Source: Candidatus Poribacteria bacterium
GTDB taxonomy: Bacteria > Poribacteria > WGA-4E > WGA-3G
Direction: 5' to 3'
NCBI GenBank assembly: GCA_022821965.1
Contig: JAJECN010000020.1
Location: 216,366 to 280,365, forward strand
Length of the DNA stretch: 64,000 nucleotides
Of this stretch, positions 26,594-35,175 are shown one piece after another; positions within the stretch are counted from its first letter, which is position 1; each line of letters begins with the position of its first letter. The notes beneath the pieces were generated by a model. That model was given only the letters and a program-made list of their open reading frames with translations, did no database searches and had not been told where the DNA came from. Both the position numbers and the translations under genes were made by a program.

Positions 26594-28177
26594 CTATTTT
26601 AATTCATGCAGTTCCCTGAGTTTGTCTAACGCAGCCTTATTCCTCGGTTCTAATTCTAAAACTCGTTCAAAGGTACCAATCGCCTCTGGAATATTCCCAA
26701 GTTCTTGATAAGCAACACCTAATGCCCCGTATGCCCGAACATGCCTCGCCTCAATTGCGATAACCTTTTTAAACAGTGAGACGGCTTCGAGATAGTCCTC
26801 CTTCATCAGAGAAACTAAGCCGAGTCTATAAATCGCTTGGGCATCCGTTGTGTCATGGGTGATGACCTGTTTGTAGTGTGGCTCAGCTGCTGTATAACGC
26901 CGTTCTTTCCAATAGGCACCAGCAAGATCGCGATGCACGGGTAGATGAGATGGCACGAGTTCAAGTGCCTTTTGATAATGCTGAATTGCCTCTCCAAGCT
27001 GTCCCGTGTTCTCATACACCGTCGCAAGATTCGCGTGTACATTTGAGAAAAAAGTGTCGTAATCTGAAGAGTTCAATTGTCCTTGAGATTTGTTATCTGT
27101 TTTATTTTTTTTTAACTGAAGTGCCATTCGACAGGCACGGATCGCTGCAGCCGTCTGTCCGATTTCATAATAGATCTGTCCTATATAGTTATAAGCCTGC
27201 GCTTTCAAGTAGGCTATCTCGTCTATACTTTTCGCCTTCTGAACCTCTATGTCCTTGTCGAGTAGCGAGAGGATGCGCTCTAATACGGCTAAGGCTTCGC
27301 GGTGCCGTGCCGTATAGAGGAGTGAAACGCTATAGTCGAACCAGACCTTTATATCTTTCTGGGTGTCTGAGATAAGCGGTTCAAATTCAGCGACAGCACT
27401 CGCGTAATTCCCTTCCGACATATAACGCCTACCACGTTCCGCATACAGCGGCGCAGTAACACCCGCCCGAAGCACGTCCCACCATAAAGGGTCTACTAAT
27501 TCATTGTATTGACTCGGATGTCGCGCTGCCTGCGCGTGCTGCTTCGCCGCCTGTTTATCCCCGAGTGCGATAGCAACTTGCGTCATTAGGGCGTGTGCCT
27601 CACTCTGTCTCGGGTTCAAGCGGAGTGCGTTCTCTAAATGTGTCCGAGCAAGTTTCATCTGCTGCTTCGCAAGCGCAATCTCGCCGAGCCAGAGTTCAGA
27701 AAATGGATTGTCCGGTTGGAAATGTTTCGCACGCGCCAAATGGTGTTGTGCGTCATCAAGCTTCCCTAAAATGCGGAGCGCGGAAGCGAGGTAAAGATGC
27801 GCGGGCGTGTATCCAGGTCTCAATACAAGGGCACGGGTGAGATGTTTCACAGCATCTTCAGGCTGACGCTGCTTCGTCAAACGTCCAAGAAAATAGAGCC
27901 ATCTGAATTCATCGGGCGCGAGTACACTCGCTTGACGATAACACAGTATCGCTGGTATTTCCCACCCGTGGCTGAGATAGACATGTCCCAATTGCCCCCA
28001 AACATCGGCATCGTTAGGGGAAGTCCGAACCGCCGCTTGTGCATCCTCAATCGCCTTCAGAAGCAGTTTTTCCTCAACCAAGTCAAGATCAGCAGGTTGT
28101 GGAATGTCAATGTCACCGTCAGCGAACACGGAGATGTGAATCAGAATTAAGAAAAGAGAGAGAATCAATTTCTTCAA
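26594..28177 (-). CDS. Secreted TPR-repeat protein
   Basis: 527 residues. A signal peptide (1-19, ending VFA-D) is followed by about ten tetratricopeptide repeats from residue 45 to the end, for example 'DADVWGQLGHVYLSHGWEIP', 'APDEFRWLYFLGRL', 'AIYRLGLVSLMKEDYLEAV' and 'AYGALGVAYQELGNIPEAIG'. No catalytic domain. Its ATG overlaps the stop of the FG-GAP gene by four bases (ATGA), so the two are translationally coupled. TPR plus FG-GAP/ASPIC pairs are often seen together. It is likely a periplasmic or surface scaffold. Confidence 0.85.
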   Translation of the reverse strand: MKKLILSLFLILIHISVFADGDIDIPQPADLDLVEEKLLLKAIEDAQAAVRTSPNDADVWGQLGHVYLSHGWEIPAILCYRQASVLAPDEFRWLYFLGRLTKQRQPEDAVKHLTRALVLRPGYTPAHLYLASALRILGKLDDAQHHLARAKHFQPDNPFSELWLGEIALAKQQMKLARTHLENALRLNPRQSEAHALMTQVAIALGDKQAAKQHAQAARHPSQYNELVDPLWWDVLRAGVTAPLYAERGRRYMSEGNYASAVAEFEPLISDTQKDIKVWFDYSVSLLYTARHREALAVLERILSLLDKDIEVQKAKSIDEIAYLKAQAYNYIGQIYYEIGQTAAAIRACRMALQLKKNKTDNKSQGQLNSSDYDTFFSNVHANLATVYENTGQLGEAIQHYQKALELVPSHLPVHRDLAGAYWKERRYTAAEPHYKQVITHDTTDAQAIYRLGLVSLMKEDYLEAVSLFKKVIAIEARHVRAYGALGVAYQELGNIPEAIGTFERVLELEPRNKAALDKLRELHELK

Positions 28178-29916
28178 AAAGACACCCCCTTCCCCTGATA
28201 AACCGTCACACGCTGATTGGCAGATGCCCCCGGAAATTTCTCACGACTTCCGTCGGACCAACGCACCTCAATCGCCTGAACTGCCTCAATTACCCCCAAT
28301 CCGAAATGCACGCTCGGTTCACTACTACTGAGATAACTCGTTCCAGGTAACACATAACCTGTCAATGTGCTTGATTCAGTTCGGAGTGTCACTTGCGCCC
28401 CGAGCGCGTCGCGGTTTTGGGTAATGGCTCGCACGAAAAGCCAGTGATGTTGCGGTGGAGGCGCGTCGTTTCGGAAAAAGCGGAGCCGATTGTCGAGACC
28501 ACTCACCACCATATCAATATCGCCATCCGTATCTATATCACCGAAAGCCATCCCACGGCTTATCTCAACCCATCTCGCAAAATCAGGCGCACGAGAACTA
28601 ACATCGGTGAAATGGGCTGTCGGCTGTCGGAAACCATCGGAAACCTTCAGTAAAGAGGTTTCTGATGAGATAGAGTTCTCTTGCTGATGGCTGACTGCTG
28701 ACTGCTGATTGCTATTTTGAAAGAGAAGATTCGGTTCAGCGTAGAAGTTCCAGAACTCACCAGCGTTTGCCCCCTCAAGCACAGCACCGCGCTTCACCCG
28801 ACCATTGACGAGTGCGATGTCGAGATTCGCGTCGTTGTCAAAATCCAGGAAACCGCATCCAAACCCTGTGTAAGGTAGGTCGCGTCCGGCAAACCCTGCA
28901 ACCTCGGTCATATCACCAAACACAGCGTAGTTAGAAGCGACATAAAGCGTATTCGTCTCACCTGACAAATGGGTCACAAACATGTCCGGGCGCATATCCC
29001 TGTTGACATCACCGACAGCGATACCCATGCTCCCTTCAGGTTGCCCGTAAGCATTAAACGCCAGTCCGTGTAATATGGCTTCCTCGACAAAAGTGCCATC
29101 CGTCTGATTTACCCATAACTGGTTGGCTTCCCCATCGTTCGCGACATAAAAATCCGCCCAACCATCGGCAGTGAGATCGAGGCACACAACACCGAGACCT
29201 CTACCGGGCATTGCAGCGATTCCCGCTCGGTGCGTTACATCTGTGAAAGTGCCATCGCCGTTGTTTCGGAATAATCGATCGCCTGCTGGCTCAAAAACTT
29301 GGGGATTGCAATAATCCAGGGCACTGTGCTTACCTCGGCACACCGCCTCCGGATCAAATTGAACGTAGTTCACGACATAGAGATCAAGATATCCGTCCCT
29401 ATCGTAATCACCGAAAGTTGCGGAGGTGCCCCACGCTTCATTCGAGAGTCCAGCATCCTCCAAAGCAAAGGTCCCATCACCGTTATTCCGATAGAAAACA
29501 TCAGCACCGTAGTTTGTTACATAGACATCCACATCACCATCGTTATCCACATCACCGATTGCGACACCTTGTCCATACCCCTCGTGTCCAATGCCAGTCG
29601 CTTCCGTAACATCAACAAACGTTCCGTCAGGTTGTTGCCGAAAAAGCCGATTCGGGGCAGGGGCATCCTCACCCGGCGGCGGAAATCGGATATGTAAGAC
29701 ATCAAGCGCAGCATCATTATCGTAATCAAACAGGGCAACACCACTCCCGATCACCTCCGGCAAGGCATAAGTTCCCGCGCGCCAAGGTGTTTTCGGCTGT
29801 TCAAAACCGATCGCGGAGGTCACTTCTGTGAATAACGGAGCATCCGTTTCCGCTTGTGCTGTTTGCAAACACAGCATAATAATGATGAATGTCGCAGCAT
29901 ACAATCTAATAAACAT
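28174..29916 (-). CDS. Secreted FG-GAP/VCBS-repeat protein with ASPIC/UnbV domain
   Basis: 580 residues. Signal peptide 1-22 (ending AQA). Repeated calcium-binding blades follow: 'GVALFDYDNDAALDVLHI', 'VAIGDVDNDGDVDVYVTNYG', 'TFGDYDRDGYLDLYVVNYVQ', 'GFLDFDNDANLDIALVNG'. A seven-bladed propeller is likely. The C-terminal ASPIC/UnbV domain is marked by 'SYLSSSEPSVHFGLGVIEAV' and 'EVRWSDGSREKFPGA' (CRTAC1-like). About 33 residues near position 402-435 come from an in-frame dispersed repeat lying between 'LLFQN' and 'HFTDVSSRAP'. It is first gene of a two-gene unit with the TPR protein. Confidence 0.88.
   Translation of the reverse strand: MFIRLYAATFIIIMLCLQTAQAETDAPLFTEVTSAIGFEQPKTPWRAGTYALPEVIGSGVALFDYDNDAALDVLHIRFPPPGEDAPAPNRLFRQQPDGTFVDVTEATGIGHEGYGQGVAIGDVDNDGDVDVYVTNYGADVFYRNNGDGTFALEDAGLSNEAWGTSATFGDYDRDGYLDLYVVNYVQFDPEAVCRGKHSALDYCNPQVFEPAGDRLFRNNGDGTFTDVTHRAGIAAMPGRGLGVVCLDLTADGWADFYVANDGEANQLWVNQTDGTFVEEAILHGLAFNAYGQPEGSMGIAVGDVNRDMRPDMFVTHLSGETNTLYVASNYAVFGDMTEVAGFAGRDLPYTGFGCGFLDFDNDANLDIALVNGRVKRGAVLEGANAGEFWNFYAEPNLLFQNSNQQSAVSHQQENSISSETSLLKVSDGFRQPTAHFTDVSSRAPDFARWVEISRGMAFGDIDTDGDIDMVVSGLDNRLRFFRNDAPPPQHHWLFVRAITQNRDALGAQVTLRTESSTLTGYVLPGTSYLSSSEPSVHFGLGVIEAVQAIEVRWSDGSREKFPGASANQRVTVYQGKGVSF
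28614..28713. repeat. GATGGCTGA-type dispersed repeat inside a coding region
   Basis: GGCTGTCGGCTGTCGGAAAC on the left, CTGATGGCTGACTGCTGACT on the right, with AAGAGGTTTCTGATGAGATA between. It is the same architecture as the intergenic arrays, but is about 99 bases and open on the minus strand, so the FG-GAP frame survives. Confidence 0.75.
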
Positions 29917-29923
29917 TTCATCC

Positions 29924-30118
29924 CTATGCCAGAATTACAAACTCCAATCGCCGATGCGCTTCACGCAACGCCTTTTCTACTGTCTCCGGTGTTTCGGCTG
30001 ATGCGACAACCACCTCTACATTTAACTTCAGGGCTGCTTGAAGGAAATCCGTGGCTCGGTAAGTGCGCGTTGGAAGGAGCAGGAGGATACGCTTCTTTTC
30101 CAAAGGTTGACGCTGCAT
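29924..30118 (-). pseudogene. Remnant of an ATP-grasp protein (N-terminal fragment)
   Basis: 64 codons from ATG 30118 with GGGAGG five bases upstream. The sequence 'KKRILLLLPTRTYRATDFLQ' then 'ALKLNVEVVVASAE' matches the Rossmann-like pre-ATP-grasp domain that opens many ATP-grasp carboxylate-amine ligases. The ATP-grasp domain proper is missing: the frame stops 7 bases before the FG-GAP start codon. It is a truncated remnant, or a short peptide whose translation now leads ribosomes into the FG-GAP gene. Confidence 0.5.
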
Positions 30119-30223
30119 GCGGACCTCCCGCTTCATTGTGGGAGTGGAAGAAAGTTTAAAAATGCCTAAAGTGTGCTAAAGTTGAAACTTCTCAACTTTA
30201 CGGACTTCTTTTAAGGTGTGTCA

Positions 30224-31183
30224 CTAATTAACACGGGAACCGCGTAACAACTTCTGATACTCCGCATGTGCGTTCTGTGGATCGTCCTCACCATCAAGGA
30301 CACGCCGCAGGCATTGCACGAAACCTATCGGAGCATCTTCACCGAAGATAGTCCGCCCGAATAGGATAGCGCGTCCACCATTGCTGACGACGTTATGCGC
30401 AAGTGCAAAGGTGCTACGCGCATTCTGACGAGGACCGCCCAACGCTCCGATTACCAACGTCGTGTCGAATTGACACAACTCGCTCCAGACTTCGGCAGTC
30501 GTATATGCCGTCTTGATGAAGCGTGGACGCTGGTGTTTCCGCAGATAACTCATCGTCCGAACGATAGAATCGGCGACATACATGCCACGTTTCTCCTCAT
30601 CCATCCCCGGCAGCTTAACATTCGGCAAAAACACCTCTAAGAGATGGTCAAATCCTTCAATTTCACCAACAACGTGCGCGAACTGCACATACGCTTGCAA
30701 CATCCGTTCATCAGCGATTGGGTCATTGTTGAGCGTAATGGAATACAAGCCAAGATTCACACGACATTCAAGTGCTGGACCGATGAGTGCCTCACAATAA
30801 CGTTGCATATCTTCTGGAAACACCGTCTGAAACGGCATTGACGGACTCGAAGTGTAAACCCCGAACCTCGGGTTCCAGATAGCCGTTTCCGAGTTCATAC
30901 GGACAATCGGTGTAATTGGTGTGTTTTCAAACAGATTCTCATCAAGGGCAAGGATTTCTGCATCGGCAGGTGTCATCAGAAGTCCATCTAACTGCCCATC
31001 AGTAACGAGGTCGCGTTGTAGTTGCAAAAACTCTGCGTGTGTTCGGTAGTGCGGTTTTGGATGCTGCACCTGCCCAAGTCCTTTAATCCCCGCGGATGCG
31101 AGTGGATCCGCAGCAAAAACCAGAATCGGACTACGTGCAAGTAAGTCAGTATCAGCGAGTTTATCAAATATCCGGTTACCCAT
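30224..31183 (-). CDS. DhnA/LsrF-like class I aldolase
   Basis: 319 residues with a TIM-barrel pattern. Near the middle, 'RPRFIKTAYTTAEVWSELCQ' carries a lysine where class I aldolases of the DhnA/LsrF/DeoC group form a Schiff base, followed by 'TLVIGALGGPRQNARSTFAL' and 'NVVSNGGRAILFGRTIFGED', the phosphate-binding loops. The N-terminal 'SPILVFAADPLASAGIKGLG' is the first strand. It probably cleaves or forms a sugar-phosphate aldol in the cytosol; substrate unknown. ATG 31183 is followed by a typical helix. No adjacent sugar operon. Confidence 0.65.
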   Translation of the reverse strand: MGNRIFDKLADTDLLARSPILVFAADPLASAGIKGLGQVQHPKPHYRTHAEFLQLQRDLVTDGQLDGLLMTPADAEILALDENLFENTPITPIVRMNSETAIWNPRFGVYTSSPSMPFQTVFPEDMQRYCEALIGPALECRVNLGLYSITLNNDPIADERMLQAYVQFAHVVGEIEGFDHLLEVFLPNVKLPGMDEEKRGMYVADSIVRTMSYLRKHQRPRFIKTAYTTAEVWSELCQFDTTLVIGALGGPRQNARSTFALAHNVVSNGGRAILFGRTIFGEDAPIGFVQCLRRVLDGEDDPQNAHAEYQKLLRGSRVN

Positions 31184-31204
31184 GTATAATTAATTCCTTG
31201 TAAT

Positions 31205-31320
31205 TATGGTGAATTATGAAAATAAGTTTACATTCCAATAGAAGCGAGACTTGAACCCCGCTGGCGAGGATTGTATCCTCGCCCTCTTTTGGTGTATACA
31301 TAATTGTATATTTCACTATA
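31205..31320. mobile_element. TATAGTRAAA-type MITE with GCTGGCGAGG hairpin
   Basis: The left end TATGGTGAATTATGAAAATA and the right end ATACAATTGT...TTTCACTATA are imperfect inverted repeats. The centre is the hairpin GCTGGCGAGGAT...ATCCTCGCC. It is 116 bases with no ORF. Full relatives lie at 47215-47396 and 49572-49689. Confidence 0.6.
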
Positions 31321-31321
31321 G

Positions 31322-31445
31322 TGGTCAGTTGTCAGTTTGCCTCGCAGTGAGAGTTGCAAGATGTTTTTAATAATCCTAACATCTCTTGTGACTGATAACT
31401 GAAAGGATTTTTGGAAAAAATCCGTACTGATGGCTGACAACTACT
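31322..31445. repeat. TCAGTT/AACTGA palindromic array after priA
   Basis: GGTCAGTTGTCAGTTTGCCT then CTGATAACTGAAAGG and CTGATGGCTGACAACTA. It abuts the priA stop codon at 31447. Confidence 0.65.
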
Positions 31446-31446
31446 T

Positions 31447-34002
31447 TTAGAGTGTACTCGTTGGATCAATATCTATCACAAATTCGACAGCATTCGATTT
31501 TATTGCAGCCGGTGGCTCGTCAGTGAAGTGCTTAAGGAGTTGACCGATTTTTCCAACAGCGTTGCTTCGGAGCAAGAAATGCCACCGAAATTTCCCCTCA
31601 ATTTTCGAGAGCGGTGCTGGCGCGGGACCGAGGATTTCTACTGTTGCCACCTCATTCTCGGAAACCTCTGAGGTGCGTCCTTGATCCGTTGGTTTCCAAT
31701 GCTCGAGCTGATCCCGCACGGCGTGTGCAGTCTGTATAACTTCTTTCTCATCTCTACCGCGGAGCAACAACGTCGCAACGTGTGAGAAGGGCGGATAGCG
31801 TAACGCACCCCGCGCTTCAACTTCCTGCGTATAGAAATCGAGATAGTCGTGTTTCTGTGCAGCCAAAATGCAGTAATGCTCAGGCATATAGGTTTGAATT
31901 ACGACCTTACCCTCAAGCTCAGCACGACCAGATCGTCCCGCGACCTGCGTCAGTAGGCTAAACGTCTGTTCACTTGCTCGAAAATCCGGAAGGTTCAAAG
32001 CCGTGTCTGCTGCAATAACACCTACAAGAGTGACATTCGGGAAGTCCAACCCTTTTGACACCATTTGGGTGCCTATTAGAATATCAATCTGCTGTTGCTC
32101 AAACGCCTCCAAAATCTGCTGATGCGCGTTCTTCCGTGACGTTGAATCGGCATCAAATCGTTTCGCATTCGCTTTCGGAAACGCCTTGTGGACCTCCTGT
32201 TCAACGGCTTCTGTTCCTGCACCAAAAAATCGGATAGCCTCACTACCACACTGTGGACATGCAGGGTGCGTCGGACGGTTGTTACCACAATGGTGACAAA
32301 CGAGCCGCTTCGTTTCACGGTGATAGGTGAGCGAAATAGAGCAGTTGTCACATCGCTCAACATATCCACAGGTGCGGCAAAAAACATAAGTTGAGTGTCC
32401 ACGCCGGTTGAGAAACAGGATAATTTGTTCATGCCGGACAAGCCGTTCTTCAATCGAACTTCGGAGCACTTCAGAGAAGATAGTCCGGTTGCCTTTTTTG
32501 AATTCGGCTCGCATATCAACGATGTGAACATCAGGCATCTTTCTGTCGAGAACACGCTCAGGCATCTCAAGAAGCCGGTAACTCCCGTTCTTTGCACGAT
32601 GAAAACTCTCAAGTGATGGGGTCGCGCTTCCAAGCAGGACGGGACAGTTTGCAAGTTCACTCCGCTTCTGTGCCACTTCTCGCGCGTGGTAACGTGGAGC
32701 GGTGTCCGACTTATAGGAATCCGAGTGCTCTTCATCTATAATCAGCATTCCAAGTTCTTTCACAGGAGCGAAGATAGCAGAACGCGGTCCAATCACAATA
32801 TCCGCTTCACCCTTTTGGATACGATGCCACTGGTCGTAGCGTTCTCCGTCACTCAACCGGCTATGCAGCAACGCAACACGATCCCCAAATCTTCCAACAA
32901 ACCGCGAAGCCGTCTGAGGTGTGAGCGAAATCTCTGGCACTAATACAATGACAGATTTTCCGTGTGCAAGGATTTCTGCCATTGCCTGCATGTAAACCTC
33001 AGTTTTTCCGCTCCCCGTCACGCCATGCAGTAGGAAAGTTGGTGCCTGCTCAACAGTGCCACAAGATGAAGGTGCTGTCGCGTTCCGAATCTCCGCAAAT
33101 GCCATTGATTGCGCCGAATTCAGGTGAAGCGGTTGTGTCGCCGCGACCGGTTCAGAACTCAGTGGATTACGAACCGCCTGCGTACGGGCAATATGAATAA
33201 ACCCACGCCTTTCAAGTGTGCGGAGCAGTGAAAGGCTGGTCCCTACCCGTTTCGTCAGGTCGATTGTCCCTACTGGAACACCTGCGTCAAGCAAAATCTG
33301 CAGAATTTCGGCATGTTTAGCAGCGGCAGCATGTTGACGCTTGCTCGTGCGCTGTTCAAACAGATTTCCGAGACCATCGGCATCACTCTTGAGTTGAGCA
33401 ATCTCCGCCTCAATTTCAGCAGACGACAAAGCTAAAGTTGCTACAGTGGTTTCCTGTGTGTTGGCTTTAGGTTTGTGGGTGGTATCAAGTTCAACAATAC
33501 CTTTTTCTCGGAGCGCAGAAATCTTCGGACGGAGATTCTGATAACTCGCCCCAATACGTCGGGTAAGTTGATTGAGAGAAAGCTCTCCTTCCGCCTCTAA
33601 AAGTGCAACGATCTCCTTTTGGACTTTCCCTCGCGGTGTGGGTGCGTCTGATAAGAGACGTACCTTCTGTTTTTTCTGCGTTCGCACAGCAGCTGGCACT
33701 GCACAAAAGAGAGCGATACCCCACGGGCAGACATAATATTCCGCCATCCATTTAGTGAGAGCGAGCAGTTCAGCCGAGAACGTCGGGGTTTCCTCATCAA
33801 GACATTCGGAAATATTCTTGATGAGGTCAGGCGCGAGATCGGTCTCATCGACTCGTTCAACGACAACGCCTTCCTGACGCGCCCTTCGAAAAGGTGCTAA
33901 TACACGGGTCCCAGGTTGCAAAACTGCGTCCAGCTTGGGAGGCACGCCGTACGTAAACACTTGATCAACCGATAGCGGAAAAGCGACATTTGCATAACGC
34001 AT
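31447..34002 (-). CDS. priA: Primosomal protein N' (replication-restart helicase PriA)
   Basis: 851 residues, longer than E. coli PriA (about 730). The 3'-DNA-end binding domain (1-100) starts 'ANVAFPLSVDQVFTYGVP'. Winged-helix region about 125-280. Helicase core: Walker A GVTGSGKT (327-334), DEEH (423-426), and LGSATPSLESF. The zinc-binding insert has 'CRTCGYVERCDNC' and 'CHHCGNNRPTHPACPQCG' (eight Cys). The motif 'GTQMVSKGLDFPNVTLVGVI' is clear. It reloads DnaB at stalled forks. The extra length is mainly in the winged-helix part. Flanked on both sides by dispersed repeats. Confidence 0.97.
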   Translation of the reverse strand: MRYANVAFPLSVDQVFTYGVPPKLDAVLQPGTRVLAPFRRARQEGVVVERVDETDLAPDLIKNISECLDEETPTFSAELLALTKWMAEYYVCPWGIALFCAVPAAVRTQKKQKVRLLSDAPTPRGKVQKEIVALLEAEGELSLNQLTRRIGASYQNLRPKISALREKGIVELDTTHKPKANTQETTVATLALSSAEIEAEIAQLKSDADGLGNLFEQRTSKRQHAAAAKHAEILQILLDAGVPVGTIDLTKRVGTSLSLLRTLERRGFIHIARTQAVRNPLSSEPVAATQPLHLNSAQSMAFAEIRNATAPSSCGTVEQAPTFLLHGVTGSGKTEVYMQAMAEILAHGKSVIVLVPEISLTPQTASRFVGRFGDRVALLHSRLSDGERYDQWHRIQKGEADIVIGPRSAIFAPVKELGMLIIDEEHSDSYKSDTAPRYHAREVAQKRSELANCPVLLGSATPSLESFHRAKNGSYRLLEMPERVLDRKMPDVHIVDMRAEFKKGNRTIFSEVLRSSIEERLVRHEQIILFLNRRGHSTYVFCRTCGYVERCDNCSISLTYHRETKRLVCHHCGNNRPTHPACPQCGSEAIRFFGAGTEAVEQEVHKAFPKANAKRFDADSTSRKNAHQQILEAFEQQQIDILIGTQMVSKGLDFPNVTLVGVIAADTALNLPDFRASEQTFSLLTQVAGRSGRAELEGKVVIQTYMPEHYCILAAQKHDYLDFYTQEVEARGALRYPPFSHVATLLLRGRDEKEVIQTAHAVRDQLEHWKPTDQGRTSEVSENEVATVEILGPAPAPLSKIEGKFRWHFLLRSNAVGKIGQLLKHFTDEPPAAIKSNAVEFVIDIDPTSTL

Positions 34003-34011
34003 AATTAGTTG

Positions 34012-34258
34012 TCAGTAAGATGGTTATCAGTTTTCAGTACGGTTTTCTTTATGAAGTTTAATTATTTAAATCGATAATTCTAATTTCCTCCCAGGACCGG
34101 TAAGTGCCGTTTCCCAACCGTACCGGGCTTCCCTAAGAAATTACCGAATTATTTTATTAATCTTCATTCAGAAACCTTTCAGTTGTCATCAGTAAAGCGG
34201 GGTTTAATTAAATCCAAAACCTCTTAACCGATAACTGATAACTGAGTACTGGTAACTA
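34012..34258. repeat. Repeat array between udg and priA
   Basis: TCAGTTTTCAGTACGG on the left and CCGATAACTGATAACTGAGT on the right. The middle holds AGGACCGGTAAGTGCCGTTT then CCGTACCGGGCTTCC, a second inverted pair around a CGGT/ACCG stem. Confidence 0.6.
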
Positions 34259-34268
34259 TTCCTCCGTT

Positions 34269-34988
34269 CTATGCTTCGGACAAACGAGCCAGCACCTTTT
34301 TAACATCTTCCCATACCTCACGCTTGGCACCCGGGTTCCTGAGTAGGTATGCGGGATGATACGTCGGCATCACAACCGGAGGTTGCTTATGTGATGGGAC
34401 GCGTAGTCCCGCTACATTACACGGATGGAACTCCCCGCGAAGTTTTGTAATACCTATTTTCGTCCCAAGCATCATCTGTGCGGCAAAACTCCCCAGTGCT
34501 ACAATCACCTTCGGTTGAATGAGTTCTATCTGACGCACCAAATAAGGACTACACGTTTCAACTTCATCTGGGGCAGGGTTTCTGTTGCCCGGAGGACGGC
34601 ATTTAAGCACATTGGCGATGTAAACATCCCCGCGCTTGAGTTTCATTCCAGCCTCAATGATTTGTGTTAGTAATTGACCTGCTCTCCCGACAAAAGGTTC
34701 GCCTTGCCGGTCCTCGTCAGCCCCTGGTGCTTCACCGATGAACATAAGGTCGGCACTCGTATCTCCGACACCAAAGACAACACTATTCCGCGTTTCATGT
34801 AATGGACATTTGGTACAACTCGCGGCATCAGTAGCTAAAGTAGGCAGGTCGAAGTCTGAATAAGGGGACGACTCCGCAGACTCTTGTGATGCTGCTTCTA
34901 TGAAACCGAATTGAAGTTGTTCTTCCATATATTCCCTCACACTCGCTACAAGTTCAATGTAATCTTTTCTGAGGCTATCTCTATCCAT
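34269..34988 (-). CDS. Uracil-DNA glycosylase, family 4 (Fe-S type)
   Basis: 239 residues from ATG 34988; a frame extension to 35003 uses TTG inside a repeat and is rejected. The Fe-S cysteines are in 'CTKCPLHETRN', 'VLKCRPPGNRNP' and ETCSPYL. Motif A 'GEAPGADEDRQGEPFVGRAG' and motif B YHPAYLLRNP complete the family 4 pattern. It removes uracil from deaminated DNA. The N-terminal 60 residues are an acidic linker. It is downstream of rseP and separated from it by a repeat array. Confidence 0.93.
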   Translation of the reverse strand: MDRDSLRKDYIELVASVREYMEEQLQFGFIEAASQESAESSPYSDFDLPTLATDAASCTKCPLHETRNSVVFGVGDTSADLMFIGEAPGADEDRQGEPFVGRAGQLLTQIIEAGMKLKRGDVYIANVLKCRPPGNRNPAPDEVETCSPYLVRQIELIQPKVIVALGSFAAQMMLGTKIGITKLRGEFHPCNVAGLRVPSHKQPPVVMPTYHPAYLLRNPGAKREVWEDVKKVLARLSEA

Positions 34989-34989
34989 C

Positions 34990-35170
34990 TTACAAGTTAC
35001 CAATTATCAGTTCGGTTTTCTACATGGTTTTCGGCTATCAGCAGTCAGCAATCAGGAACCCACTTGTAGAAGTTGTTTTGTCAGTTACTGCCACAGGTGC
35101 GCTCTTAACTGAGAGCCGATGGCTGATGGCTGATTGCTACTGACAACTGACAACTGATAACTGACAACTA
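34990..35170. repeat. Repeat array between rseP and udg
   Basis: CAAGTTACCAATTATCAGTT, GGCTATCAGCAGTCAGCAAT, then CGATGGCTGATGGCTGATTG and CTGACAACTGACAACTGATA. It mixes both repeat types in a single gap. Confidence 0.65.
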
Positions 35171-35175
35171 TTCTA

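Noticed and set aside
31228..31440. 70-residue minus-strand ORF after the aldolase
   Set aside because: It is read from repeat and MITE sequence, with no coding character.
34989..35003. TTG start for the uracil-DNA glycosylase
   Set aside because: It lies in a dispersed repeat and adds only residues encoded by the repeat.
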